Assembly (NCBI RefSeq): GCF_009834185.1
Contig: NZ_CP047173.1
Coordinates: 496,001 to 560,000 of the forward strand
Length of the DNA: 64,000 bases
Source: Rathayibacter sp. VKM Ac-2760
GTDB taxonomy: Bacteria; Actinomycetota; Actinomycetes; Actinomycetales; Microbacteriaceae
Reading direction: 5' to 3'
The translations under genes and the position numbers were made by a program. Of this stretch, positions 33,951 to 42,415 are shown piece by piece (the stretch's first letter is position 1; each line of letters opens with the position of its first letter). The notes under the pieces are model-generated. The model had not been told where the DNA came from and did not search any database. It was given only the letters and a program-made list of their open reading frames with translations.

Positions 33951-33995
33951 TCATCCGTGCAGGTAGCGGTACCAGGCGGCGATGTACTCGCGCAT
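33951..33995 (-). CDS. Micro-ORF 3 (14 residues, aromatic)
   Basis: MREYIAAWYRYLHG then TGA, with AGAGGAG 5 nt before the ATG. Four aromatic residues and a mixed charge. The high-quality ribosome site directly in front, and the stem-loop directly after, make this a credible small gene or leader peptide. Confidence 0.45.
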   Translation of the reverse strand: MREYIAAWYRYLHG

Positions 33996-34039
33996 GACGG
34001 CTCCTCTCGTGTCGGCGCTCCGGAGGTCGACTCGCTGGC

Positions 34040-34061
34040 GATCGGCCACGAGTGGCGGATC
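34040..34061 (-). terminator. Short hairpin after micro-ORF 4
   Basis: GATC-g-GCCA and TGGC-g-GATC arms with a CGAG loop, 11 bp after the stop of micro-ORF 4. Imperfect (one G/G mismatch), so weaker than the other two. Confidence 0.35.
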
Positions 34062-34072
34062 GACGGCGGTCG

Positions 34073-34126
34073 CTACCGCGAGCCGAAGAACGCGATCAGC
34101 TCGGCGATCAAGAAGTTGAGCGGCAC
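34073..34126 (-). CDS. Micro-ORF 4 (17 residues, hydrophobic)
   Basis: GTG start, reads (M)PLNFLIAELIAFFGSR then TAG, with AAGGAGG, a near-perfect Shine-Dalgarno, 4 nt before the start. Hydrophobic helix with C-terminal Arg, as in micro-ORF 1. First of three in a row (34126 to 33818). Confidence 0.45.
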   Translation of the reverse strand: MPLNFLIAELIAFFGSR

Positions 34127-34349
34127 GATCCCTCCTTCCGGGTCAGGGGTTCCGCGCGGGCGGACGGGTGGTGCGGCCCTCCGGGGTCGCACGATCAGTG
34201 TCGGCGGGGGTCGGAGGCCGCTCAACTCTTCGGCACCGTCTGATCGCCCTGGCAGAAGTGGACGATGTGTCGAGTGCTCGGCAGTGCCACCGGCGTCGCA
34301 TCGCGTCACTCTCGTCGCCTCCTGCCAGAAGGAAGCGGGCGAGCGAGGC

Positions 34350-34710
34350 TCGGCGGGCGTCTCCTACTACTCGGAGTCCTGGCACGTCGGCGATCGGGTG
34401 TTCGTCAGGGTGGGCATCGGCACGCCGGAGGTGAGGATCGGCGACCGTCTCGAGGTCGGCACGGTCTCGGGGCGGCCCGACGACCCGGTCGGTCCGGACA
34501 CGGTGAGGCACGGCCTGCTCGACGAGCAGGTGCAGCCGGTGGGGGAGCACGACCTGTATTTCGACAACGACGAGGCCCCGACCGCGGCGTCCGTCGCCGT
34601 GGAGTACCGGCTGCCGTGGGGGCAGTCCGTGCACCTCTCGACCGATCGCCCTGAAGTGGGACACCAGGTTCAGGAGGCAGAGCGTGGGGTACTGGCTCGA
34701 CTGGTACTGA
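34350..34710 (+). pseudogene. Decayed copy of the secreted beta-rich protein
   Basis: Reads VGDRVFVRVGIGTPEVRIGD, then RLEVGTVSGRPDDPVGPDT, HGLLDEQVQP and VAVEYRLPWGQSVHLS, aligning with GDRVGIELGG, VVSGLPGDPVDSTSPGHALL and EIHYELPGGGFEKSV of the protein at 31281. The end continues in another frame as SVGYWLDWY and TGA (34708-34710), matching the HIDWN terminus there. So a frameshift or deletion lies near 34655-34680, and no signal peptide is left in frame. Confidence 0.7.
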
Positions 34711-34821
34711 CCGGCCCCACGGGAGAGGGGAGGCGCGGCGATCCTGAGGGTCGCGCCTCCCCTCGGCCGTTCACGGTCGCATCCGCGGTCCGGGGCGAGC
34801 GGACCTGACGAACGAGCCGCA

Positions 34822-36525
34822 TCACGGGCGCGAGCGCGAGAACAGAGCGTGCAGCAGCGGCAGTGCCGAGACGGCCATCAGCACCGTCCCGAGCACGGTG
34901 TCGTCGGCGCGGACGACCGCCCCCGCGATCAGCAGCCCGGCGAACAGCACCGCGGACACGACCCGCCGCACCGTCCCCTCGAGCCGGTTCAGCCGGCGCT
35001 CGACCGTCGGCACGGTGACCGCGAGGGTCCCGTCCTCGAGAGTCGTCGCCAGTTCGTCCAGGCGCCGCGGCAGGCGCACGAGGAGCCCGAGGGTGTCGAG
35101 CGCCTGGCGGCCGACGTCCTGCGCGACGTTGCCGCGCTCCTCCCGGATCAGCTGCTGCGCGTACGGCTCGACCGAGTCCCAGAGATTGAACGCCGGATCG
35201 AGGGCGCTGCAGACGCCGGAGGTCAGCGACATCGCCCGGATGATGAGCAGGAAGTTCTCGGGCAGCTGGAACGGCAGCGAGCGGACCACGTCGCCGAACT
35301 GGATCGCGAAGTCGCGGAACTCCCGCGGATCCACCTCGCGCAGCTCCGCGAAGCCCATGCCGCCGAAGCGCGCGAACAGCTGCGTCATCGCGCGCTCGAG
35401 CTCGCGGGAGTCGGCGGAGGGGAGCAGCACGCCGACGTTGCGCGCCGCGTCGACGAGCCCCTTGCCGTCGCGCGAGGCGGCGGCGATCAGCATCGCGCGC
35501 AGCCCGGCCCGGGTCGACGGCGGCACCTCGCCCATCATCCCGAAGTCGATGAAGGTGAGCTTCCACGGCAGCTCGGCCCCGGGCGTCGGGGTGACGAAGA
35601 CGTTGCCCGGGTGCGGGTCGGCGTGGAACCAGCCGGTGGTGAAGAGCTGGTCGAACATGACCGAGGCGAAGACGGGCGCGACCTGGCGCGGATCGATCCC
35701 GGCGGCGGCGAGCGCGTCGGCGTCCGTGATCTTGATGGCCGTGACGTCCTGCAGCGTCAGCACCTTGCGGGTCGAGCGCTCCCAGATCACGTCGGGGACC
35801 GAGACGCGCGGGTCGTCGGCGAAGTCGGCGGCGAAGCGGACCGAGTTGGCCGCCTCGCGCAGGTAGTCGATCTCCTCGAGGCTCGTGGCCGCGAACTCCT
35901 CGACCAGCGCGGGGGCGTCGACGCGATCGGAGACGAGACGCACGTGCGTCAGCCAGCCGCCGATGCGCCGGAGCGCCGCGAGGTCGACCTCGACGATCTC
36001 GTCGATCCCGGGGCGCTGGACCTTCACGATCGCGTTCTCGTGCCCCGAGTCGGCGGCGTCGAGCGGGGAGAGCCGGGCGCGATGCGCCTGCCCGAGCGAG
36101 GCGGCCGCGACCGGAGTCTCGTCCACGTCCGCATACGCGCGCTCGAGCGTCATGCCCAGCTGGGACTCGGCGAGGGCCCTGATCCGCGGGAAGGGGACCG
36201 GCGGCACCTCGTCCTGCAGGCCCTCCAGCTCACGGGTGATCTCGGGCGGCAGGACGTCGAGGCGCGACGACATGAACTGGCCGACCTTGATCATCAGGCC
36301 GCCGAGATCGACGGCCAGCACGTGGAAGCTGCGCGCGAAGCGCCGCATCCGCTGCGGGCGGGTGCGGAGGGCGATCGCCGTGAGCCCGATGCGGGGCAGC
36401 AGCAGATCGAAGAACCAGGTGACGGCGAGGTGCCAGGAAGCGAAGCGCAGGATGCGGCGGTAGCGCCGCTGGTCGCTGCGGGGTCGGCGGCCCGGGTCGG
36501 TCAGACCCGGGCGGACCGGCGCCAC
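34822..36525 (-). CDS. ABC1/UbiB-family atypical kinase
   Basis: 567 residues from the GTG at 36525, 5 bp after the PadR stop. The ABC1 signature KVGQFMSSR lies near residue 80, LQDEVPPVPF, the Ala-rich loop AAASLGQAHRA (ASIGQ type), ATP-binding IVKVQRPG, WFHADPHPGNVF catalytic loop and LTFIDFGMMGEV (metal-binding DFG). Two membrane helices end the protein (about 505-560). This family is linked to isoprenoid quinone or lipid homeostasis. Co-transcribed with the PadR regulator. Confidence 0.9.
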   Translation of the reverse strand: MAPVRPGLTDPGRRPRSDQRRYRRILRFASWHLAVTWFFDLLLPRIGLTAIALRTRPQRMRRFARSFHVLAVDLGGLMIKVGQFMSSRLDVLPPEITRELEGLQDEVPPVPFPRIRALAESQLGMTLERAYADVDETPVAAASLGQAHRARLSPLDAADSGHENAIVKVQRPGIDEIVEVDLAALRRIGGWLTHVRLVSDRVDAPALVEEFAATSLEEIDYLREAANSVRFAADFADDPRVSVPDVIWERSTRKVLTLQDVTAIKITDADALAAAGIDPRQVAPVFASVMFDQLFTTGWFHADPHPGNVFVTPTPGAELPWKLTFIDFGMMGEVPPSTRAGLRAMLIAAASRDGKGLVDAARNVGVLLPSADSRELERAMTQLFARFGGMGFAELREVDPREFRDFAIQFGDVVRSLPFQLPENFLLIIRAMSLTSGVCSALDPAFNLWDSVEPYAQQLIREERGNVAQDVGRQALDTLGLLVRLPRRLDELATTLEDGTLAVTVPTVERRLNRLEGTVRRVVSAVLFAGLLIAGAVVRADDTVLGTVLMAVSALPLLHALFSRSRP

Positions 36526-36530
36526 CCGGG

Positions 36531-37067
36531 TCAGTCCTGCGCGAGGATCGCGTACAGGCGCCGGCGCACGTCCTCGAGTTCGGAGACGGCCTGCCGGATC
36601 TGAGCCGGGGTGCCCGAGCGGCCGACCTGCGCGGCCGCCTGCGCGAGCGCGACGCCCGCCTTCGGCAGGGCGCCGAAGTCGACCTGGTCGGACTCGGACC
36701 ACGGGGTGTCGGTCCCGGAGGCGGCGACCTGCGCGCGACCGGAGTCGGTGAGGCTGTAGGTCTTGCGGCCGTTGGACTCGTCGGCGGCGATGAGGCCCTC
36801 GTCGGCGAGCAGCTGCAGGGTCGGGTAGACGGAGCCGGGGCTGGGCTTCCAGCTGCCGCCGCTGCGCTCCTCGATCTCGTGGATGATCTGGTAGCCGTGC
36901 ATCGGCTGCTCGGCGAGGAGTGCGAGCACGGCGGCGCGGACGTCACCGCGGCCGACGCGGGTGCCGACGCGCTTCTCGAAGCCGGCGCGGGCCTGCTCCA
37001 TCGCCTGCCAGATGCCGTCGATGGGGGTGCCGGCGCCGAACGCGCCGGTCGAGGACTGGTTCTTCAT
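36531..37067 (-). CDS. PadR-family regulator
   Basis: 178 residues from the ATG at 37067, with AGGAGG 5 nt upstream. Winged HTH: AVLALLAEQPMHGYQIIHEI, SGGSWKPSPGSVYPTLQLLA, GLIAADESNGRKTYSLTDSG. The C-terminal helical part mediates dimerisation. First gene of an operon with the ABC1 kinase; likely autoregulated. Confidence 0.92.
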   Translation of the reverse strand: MKNQSSTGAFGAGTPIDGIWQAMEQARAGFEKRVGTRVGRGDVRAAVLALLAEQPMHGYQIIHEIEERSGGSWKPSPGSVYPTLQLLADEGLIAADESNGRKTYSLTDSGRAQVAASGTDTPWSESDQVDFGALPKAGVALAQAAAQVGRSGTPAQIRQAVSELEDVRRRLYAILAQD

Positions 37068-37360
37068 GGTGACCTCCTGAGTCGGGATGTGCCGCTCCGA
37101 ACGATACTCAGCGATATGTGCTGCGACTGTGAACGACTGGTCGCCGCGGCGGCTTCTGCACCACCGCGCAGGAGTCGCGGTCCTCGCGAGCGACCACCGC
37201 GGTCTCCGGGGTCTCGAGCGGGTGAGGTCGGGCGTCCTGCACGGCGCGACAGGAGGGGAAGCGGTCAGCCGAGCCTGGCACACACTGGCTCGTCGTGACC
37301 GGCCGAGGCTGCTCCAGGAGGTGCCGACTCGTCGTCGCCGGTCGCAGTGAGAGGAGTTCC
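37068..37360. promoter_or_regulatory. Divergent intergenic region PadR / secreted repeat protein
   Basis: 293 bp. Near 37098-37120 there is CGATACTCAGCGATAT, a possible PadR operator (two GATA-type half sites) in front of the PadR gene. GAGGAG precedes the ATG at 37361. No gene seen. Confidence 0.4.
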
Positions 37361-38785
37361 ATGAGAAGCACGCGCACGCTGGCGGCTTGCGTCGCCGCGA
37401 CCGCCCTGGTCGGCCTGCTGTCGGCGACGCCGGCGACGGCCGCACCACTCGATCGGGCCGCGATCGGGGTCTCCCGGTCCGCGGCGGCGCCGGCTCCCGC
37501 GCCGAGCTCGGACGTCACGGCCTCGCTCGTGAACGGTCACGTGATCGTGAGCCTCCCGCACGAGATCGCCTCGTCGGACGAATGGCTCATGGTCCGCGCC
37601 GGGACGAGAGTCCTCGGTCAGATCCAGAAGGGCGTCGCCGTCGGCGGGGATCCGTACTACACCTTGGACGGTCGGCTGAAGGTCGAGTTCGGTGCCGCGC
37701 AGCCGGGCGAGCGGCTGGACGTCTTCCGGCTCGCGGGCTCGCTGGGCGACGACGTCGATGCCGCCCCCTGGATCAAGAAGCTCGCCGACTCCTGGGCGTC
37801 GGACGCTCCGGTCGAGTCGGGACTGACGGCGTCGTTCGTGAACGGCTTCGCGGTGGTGAGCGTGCCCACCGCCGTCTTCGCGGCGCAGCGGAGGCTCGTG
37901 TTCCGGGCCGACGGAGTGGAGGTCGGTCAGAGCTACGGCGGGAAGACCTTCGTCGACAACGGTCAGGACGGGAGGACCACGTTCCTCGGCAGCAAGCGGA
38001 CAGACGGTGACCGGACGCAGATCCAGCTGCTCGGTGTGAGGCCCGGCAGCCGGGTGGAGGTCTCGGAGTACGAGGGAACGGCGTTCGACTTCGGGGTGGA
38101 GGACGTCAAGCGGGTCGCGAAGCTGTTCGATCAGCAGGTGGGCGAGAAGCCGGGCATGACGGCGTCCCTCGTGAACGGGAACGCCGTGGTGTCCGTTCCC
38201 GACGAGGTCCTCCGGACGAACAAGCGGTTGGTGGTCTCCGTCGACGGACGGGACCTCGGCGAGATCCAGGGAGACGAGGCGTACGGGACGGTGAAGCGGT
38301 GGCGCGAGGGCGGCGCCGGGCTCTTCGAGTTCAGCACCGTGACGCCCGGTCAGCACCTGGAGGTCTGGGAGTACCCGGGCACGTGGTACGACTCGCGCGA
38401 CTCGGCCCTCGCCAAGGAGAAGCTGCTCGACCAGGTCCTGACGGCCACCCCGCCCGCGCCCCCCGCGCCCGCCCCGGCGCAGCCGTCGTTCGTGAAGGCG
38501 TCGCTCTCGGGCGGTCGCGCTGAGGTGACCCTGCCGGACGCGATCGTCGCATCGGATCGGCGCTTCGTGGTCGTGGTCGGCGGGAAGCCCGTCGCCGAGA
38601 CGCGGGAGGGCGGCACCCGCGGCGTGGCCGGCGTCTCGAAGTCGACGAAGGACGCGGAGACGACCTTCCTCATCGATGGTGTGAACGCCGGTGATCGGCT
38701 GGAGGTCTGGGAGTACGAGGGCGTCCTGGACTTCGGCTTCGACGACGCGCTCCGCAAGGCGAAGGTGTTCGACGAGCAGCTCTGA
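37361..38785 (+). CDS. Secreted protein with four repeats of an unfamiliar domain
   Basis: 474 residues, ATG at 37361 after GAGGAG. Signal peptide 1-28. Four repeats of about 100-115 residues follow, each opening with ASLVNGHVIVSLP, TASFVNGFAVVSVP, TASLVNGNAVVSVP or KASLSGGRAEVTLP, then a SDxxxxV/RRLVF strand, and each closing with a PG-x-x-LEVWEY-type strand (PGERLDVFRL, PGSRVEVSEYEG, PGQHLEVWEYPG, AGDRLEVWEYEG) and a helix ending in a DQ/EQ. A Pro/Ala linker precedes repeat 4. No Cys, no cell-wall anchor. It seems to be an extracellular multidomain protein; ligand unknown. Related to 31281-32066 and 34350-34710. Confidence 0.75.
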   Translation: MRSTRTLAACVAATALVGLLSATPATAAPLDRAAIGVSRSAAAPAPAPSSDVTASLVNGHVIVSLPHEIASSDEWLMVRAGTRVLGQIQKGVAVGGDPYYTLDGRLKVEFGAAQPGERLDVFRLAGSLGDDVDAAPWIKKLADSWASDAPVESGLTASFVNGFAVVSVPTAVFAAQRRLVFRADGVEVGQSYGGKTFVDNGQDGRTTFLGSKRTDGDRTQIQLLGVRPGSRVEVSEYEGTAFDFGVEDVKRVAKLFDQQVGEKPGMTASLVNGNAVVSVPDEVLRTNKRLVVSVDGRDLGEIQGDEAYGTVKRWREGGAGLFEFSTVTPGQHLEVWEYPGTWYDSRDSALAKEKLLDQVLTATPPAPPAPAPAQPSFVKASLSGGRAEVTLPDAIVASDRRFVVVVGGKPVAETREGGTRGVAGVSKSTKDAETTFLIDGVNAGDRLEVWEYEGVLDFGFDDALRKAKVFDEQL

Positions 38786-38800
38786 TCCGCTCGGCTGAGG

Positions 38801-38846
38801 ACGCAGAAGTTGCGGTAGTCGCGTTCGACTACCGCAACTTCTGCGT
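38801..38846. terminator. Bidirectional terminator
   Basis: Perfect 21-bp arms starting ACGCAGAAGTTGCGGTAGTC (38801-38821 and 38826-38846) with a 4-nt loop, between two convergent genes. The strongest hairpin seen in the window. Confidence 0.8.
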
Positions 38847-38857
38847 TGTGGGTGGTG

Positions 38858-39076
38858 TCAGCGCGGGGTGCGCAGGAGCGCGGTGCGGCGTTCGCGCTCC
38901 TCGAGGGCGGCGCGCTCGTGGCGGAGGGCGGCGACCTCGGCGTGCGTGGGCGGGAGGCGGCGCTCGCGGGTGCTCCACGCCACCAGGGCGATGCCGAGGC
39001 GGAGAGCCAGGCGGTCGAGGAGGCGAGCGGTGCCGGATCGAGGGAGGCGGGCGACGAGTGTCGCTGCGGTGTTCAC
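38858..39076 (-). CDS. Small hypothetical protein
   Basis: 72 residues, GTG start with AAGGA 8 nt upstream. The first half is a possible amphipathic or membrane-associated helix (LLDRLALRLGIALVAWSTRE), the second a charged helix (HAEVAALRHERAALEERERR). Similar small proteins are common in this family of bacteria; function unknown. Confidence 0.6.
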   Translation of the reverse strand: MNTAATLVARLPRSGTARLLDRLALRLGIALVAWSTRERRLPPTHAEVAALRHERAALEERERRTALLRTPR

Positions 39077-39321
39077 GATGGTGTCCTTCGTGCGGGGCCC
39101 GGTCGGTGCCGGGCGGAGGGCGCGCGGGCGCGCCGGAGAGCGCCTGGTGGGCGCGGCGAGGAGCGCGCTCGGAGCGCGCGGAGCGGCCGCCGGAAGGCGG
39201 CGCGCAGGACCCGGGGTTCGGGTCGGGGACGGGACGACGGTCCGTGCGGCGGTGCCGCGGGACCGGGAGCTTCTTCTGCGCCGTCACCGTCTGAGCGATG
39301 ACGAGCGGGAGGCTCGACCGG

Positions 39322-39378
39322 TCAGTCGGAGAGGGCGCCGAAGAAGCCGGCGGTGGTGAAGTGCGGCGCGTGCGCCAT
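39322..39378 (-). CDS. Micro-ORF 5 (18 residues)
   Basis: MAHAPHFTTAGFFGALSD then TGA, with AAAGGAG 6 nt before the ATG. Less hydrophobic than micro-ORFs 1, 2 and 4. A small hairpin (CGAGC/GCTCG, 39302-39316) follows the stop by 5 bp. Same architecture as the other micro-ORFs, about 5 kb away. Confidence 0.45.
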   Translation of the reverse strand: MAHAPHFTTAGFFGALSD

Positions 39379-39449
39379 GGTCGGCTCCTTTCGAGGGCGG
39401 TGTCCGTCGACCGTAGCGGGCCGCGGGTGTTCCTGGCAAGAGGCTGTGC

Positions 39450-39725
39450 GCGGATCGGCGCCCCTTGCCGAGCGGGCGTATCGAGCTCCTCCGTGTTGGG
39501 GACGTGGGTCTCGATACGCCGCCTGCGGCGGCTACTCGACCAGCGAAGAGGCGGCTGCTCGACTGGAGGCCCCCCCCTTGCTGATCGAGTAGGCCGCGGA
39601 GCGGGCGTATCGAGATCCTCCGTGTTGGGGGACGTGGGTCTCGATACGCCGCCGATGGCGGCTACTCGACCAGCGAAGGGGCGCCTGCGTCGGCTACTCG
39701 ACCAGCGAAGGGGCGGCTGCTCGGG
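39450..39725. repeat. Cluster of dispersed palindromic repeats
   Basis: Four or five copies, full and partial, in both orientations of ggtctcgatacgccg..cggctactcgaccagcg, with cctgcggcgg- or cgatggcgg-type hairpin centres. They fill the gap before the lactate dehydrogenase stop. No gene. Confidence 0.85.
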
Positions 39726-40964
39726 TCAGGCGCGGGGGCGGGGCTGCAGGCGCTCGAGCTGGGTGACGTGGGCCGGGGTGAGCTCTTCGAGGGAGTGGGC
39801 GCCGAGGAGCTTCATGGTGCGGGTGATCTGGTCGGAGAGGATGGCGATGGTGCGGTCGACGCCCTGGCGGCCGCCGGCCATCAGGCCGTAGAGGTAGGCA
39901 CGGCCGATCAGGGTGAACTTCGCTCCGAGGGCGATGGAGGAGACGATGTCGGCGCCGTTCATGATGCCGGTGTCGACCATCACCTCGGTGTCGGTGCCGA
40001 CCTCGCGGACGACCTCGGGGAGGAGGTGGAAGGGGATGGGGGCGCGGTCGAGCTGGCGGCCGCCGTGGTTGGAGAGGACGATGCCGTCAACGCCGAAGTC
40101 GGCGAACTTGTGGGCGTCCTCGACGCTCTGCACGCCCTTGATGACGAGCTTGCCGGGCCACATCTCGCGGATGACCTTGAGGTCCTCGAAGCTGATGGTG
40201 GGGTCCATGGCCAGATCCAGCAGATCGCCGACGGTGCCTCCGGTCGCGCTGAGCGAGGCGAACTCGAGCTTCTGGGTGGTGAGGAAGTCGAACCACCACC
40301 ACGGGCGGGGGAGTGCGTCGAGGACGGTGCCGACGGTGAGCTGCGGCGGGATGGAGAAGCCGTTGCGCTTGTCGCGCAGGCGGGCGCCGGCGACGGGGGT
40401 GTCGACGGTGAAGAAGAGGGTCTCGTAGCCGGCCTTGGCTGCGCGCTCGACGAGGCCGTAGGAGATCTCGCGGTCGCGCATCACGTAGAGCTGGAACCAG
40501 TTGCGGCCGTGCGGGTTGGCCTTCTTCACGTTCTCGATCGAGGTGGTGCCGAGCGTGGAGAGGGTGAAGGGGATGCCCGCGGCGGCGGCCGCTCCGGCTC
40601 CCGCGGTCTCACCCTCGGTCTGCATCAGGCGGGTGAAGCCGGTGGGTGCGATCCCGAACGGCATGGCTGATGGCGCGCCGAGGACGGTGGCGGTGGTGTC
40701 GACGTCGGCGACGTCGCGGAGCACCTGCGGGTGGAACTCGACGTCCTCGAAGGCCTGGCGGGCGCGGGCGATGGAGATCTCGCCCTCGGCGGAGCCGTCG
40801 GTGTAGTCGAACGCGGCCTTGGGGGTGCGGCGCTTCGCGATGGTGCGGAGGTCCTCGATGGTGAGGGCGGCGTCGAGGCGGCGCTTGCGGCCGTCGAGCT
40901 CGGGCTTCTTGAAGCTGAGGTACTCGAGCAGCTCGACGGGCTTCGGGAACTGGCGCTGGACCAT
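39726..40964 (-). CDS. lldD: FMN-dependent L-lactate dehydrogenase
   Basis: 412 residues. FMN alpha-hydroxy-acid dehydrogenase TIM barrel: RRTPKAAFDYTDGSAEGE at the start, GIAPTGFTRLMQTEGE, WFQLYVMRDRE, the active-site VLSNHGGRQLDRAP (His-Gly-Gly-Arg) and VMVDTGIMNGADIVSSIALG. Converts L-lactate to pyruvate, passing electrons to the quinone pool. It closes the rhamnose operon, where the bifunctional enzyme produces L-lactate from lactaldehyde. Starts 5 bp after the kinase gene. Confidence 0.9.
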   Translation of the reverse strand: MVQRQFPKPVELLEYLSFKKPELDGRKRRLDAALTIEDLRTIAKRRTPKAAFDYTDGSAEGEISIARARQAFEDVEFHPQVLRDVADVDTTATVLGAPSAMPFGIAPTGFTRLMQTEGETAGAGAAAAAGIPFTLSTLGTTSIENVKKANPHGRNWFQLYVMRDREISYGLVERAAKAGYETLFFTVDTPVAGARLRDKRNGFSIPPQLTVGTVLDALPRPWWWFDFLTTQKLEFASLSATGGTVGDLLDLAMDPTISFEDLKVIREMWPGKLVIKGVQSVEDAHKFADFGVDGIVLSNHGGRQLDRAPIPFHLLPEVVREVGTDTEVMVDTGIMNGADIVSSIALGAKFTLIGRAYLYGLMAGGRQGVDRTIAILSDQITRTMKLLGAHSLEELTPAHVTQLERLQPRPRA

Positions 40965-40969
40965 GCTGG

Positions 40970-42415
40970 TCAGCCTTTCTCGGGGGAGGAGGAGGAACGG
41001 GGTTCGTAGCGGACCGGCGGGAACGCGCGGCGCACGAGCGCGCGCAGCGATTCGAGCGAGCCGGAGACGAGACCCTGGGCGCGGGCCTGGACCATGATGT
41101 TGCCGATCGCCGTGGCTTCGCTGGGGCCGGCCTCGACCCGGAGACCGGTGCGGTCGGCGGTGAGCTGGCAGAGCAGCTCGTTCTGCGAGCCGCCGCCGAC
41201 GATGTGGATCGTCCGGACCTGCTTGCCGCTGAGCCGGACGGCGTCGGCGAGGGTGCTCGCGTAGGCCTCGGCGAGCGACTCGAGGATCGAGCGGACGAAC
41301 TCGGGCCGGGTGCGCGGCTGCGCCAGACCGCGCTCGACGCACCACTCCACGATCCGGCCGGGCATGTTGCCGGGGGTGAGGAAGCGCTCGTCGGCGGGGT
41401 CGAAGGTGGTGATCGGCCCGCGGATCGCGGCGGCCTCGCGCAGGAGCTCGGCCAGGTCGACCTCCTGGCCGGTGCTGCGCTCCCAGGTCCGGATGGACTC
41501 GGAGAGCAGCCAGAGGCCGGAGACGTTCTTCAGGAATCGGACACGCCCGTCGACGCCGCCCTCGTTGGTGAAGTTGGCGGCCCGACCCTCCAGCGAGACC
41601 ACCGGCTCCTCGAGTTCGACGCCGACGAGCGACCAGGTGCCGCTCGAGATGTACGCGAAGTCCTCGCCGACGGCCGGCACCGCGACGACGGCCGAGGCCG
41701 TGTCGTGCGAGCCGACGGCGACGACGCCGAGCCCTGCCGGGGCGCCGAGGTCGGCGGCGACGGCGGGGAGGAGCGTGCCGAGCCGGGACCCCGGCTCGAT
41801 CAGGGGTGCGAGGATCCCGAGGGGCAGATCGAGGCGCGCGAGGAGCTCGGTGTCCCACGCGCGGGTGTGCGGGTCGAGCAGACCCGTGGTGGAGGCGTTG
41901 GTGCTCTCGGTCGCGGCGACGCCGGTCAGCCAGTAGCCGATCAGGTCGGGCACGAGCAGCGCCTGGTCGGCGAGGGCGAGCACGTCGCGCTCGGCGGCGA
42001 GCTGGAACAGCGTGTTGAACGGCAGGTGCTGCAGGCCGTTCCGCCGGTAGAGCTCGTCGGCGCCGATGCGCGCGTGCACGTCGGCGACGCCGCGCGCCGT
42101 CCGCTCGTCGCGGTAGTGGTACGGGGCGCCGAGCATCCGGCCCTGCCGCAGCATGGCGTAGTCGACGGCCCAGGAGTCGATGCCGATGGAGACGACCTCG
42201 GGCTCGTCGCGGAGGGCGCTGGTCAGGCCGGCCGTGAGCGAGCGGTGCAGCTCGAGGATGTTCCAGTGCAGAGCGGAGTCGCCGCCCTCCTGGATGCGCA
42301 CCGGCTGGTTGGGGAAGCGCGCGACGTGCCGCATCCGCAGCTCGTCATGACCGACGTAGCCGAGGATGACGCGCCCGCTGGTGGCGCCGAGATCGACCGC
42401 CGCGACGGCCTTCAT
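40970..42415 (-). CDS. rhaB: L-rhamnulokinase
   Basis: 481 residues, ATG overlapping the upstream stop (ATGA). FGGY-kinase fold: AAVDLGATSGRVILGYVG at the N-terminus, WNILELHRSLTAGL, SIGIDSWAVDYAML, HYRDERT, NASTTGLLD, AVGSHDTASAVVAVP, YISSGTWSLVGVE and HIVGGGSQNELLCQLTADRT. The ATP-dependent phosphorylation of L-rhamnulose to rhamnulose-1-phosphate feeds the aldolase encoded just upstream. Confidence 0.93.
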   Translation of the reverse strand: MKAVAAVDLGATSGRVILGYVGHDELRMRHVARFPNQPVRIQEGGDSALHWNILELHRSLTAGLTSALRDEPEVVSIGIDSWAVDYAMLRQGRMLGAPYHYRDERTARGVADVHARIGADELYRRNGLQHLPFNTLFQLAAERDVLALADQALLVPDLIGYWLTGVAATESTNASTTGLLDPHTRAWDTELLARLDLPLGILAPLIEPGSRLGTLLPAVAADLGAPAGLGVVAVGSHDTASAVVAVPAVGEDFAYISSGTWSLVGVELEEPVVSLEGRAANFTNEGGVDGRVRFLKNVSGLWLLSESIRTWERSTGQEVDLAELLREAAAIRGPITTFDPADERFLTPGNMPGRIVEWCVERGLAQPRTRPEFVRSILESLAEAYASTLADAVRLSGKQVRTIHIVGGGSQNELLCQLTADRTGLRVEAGPSEATAIGNIMVQARAQGLVSGSLESLRALVRRAFPPVRYEPRSSSSPEKG

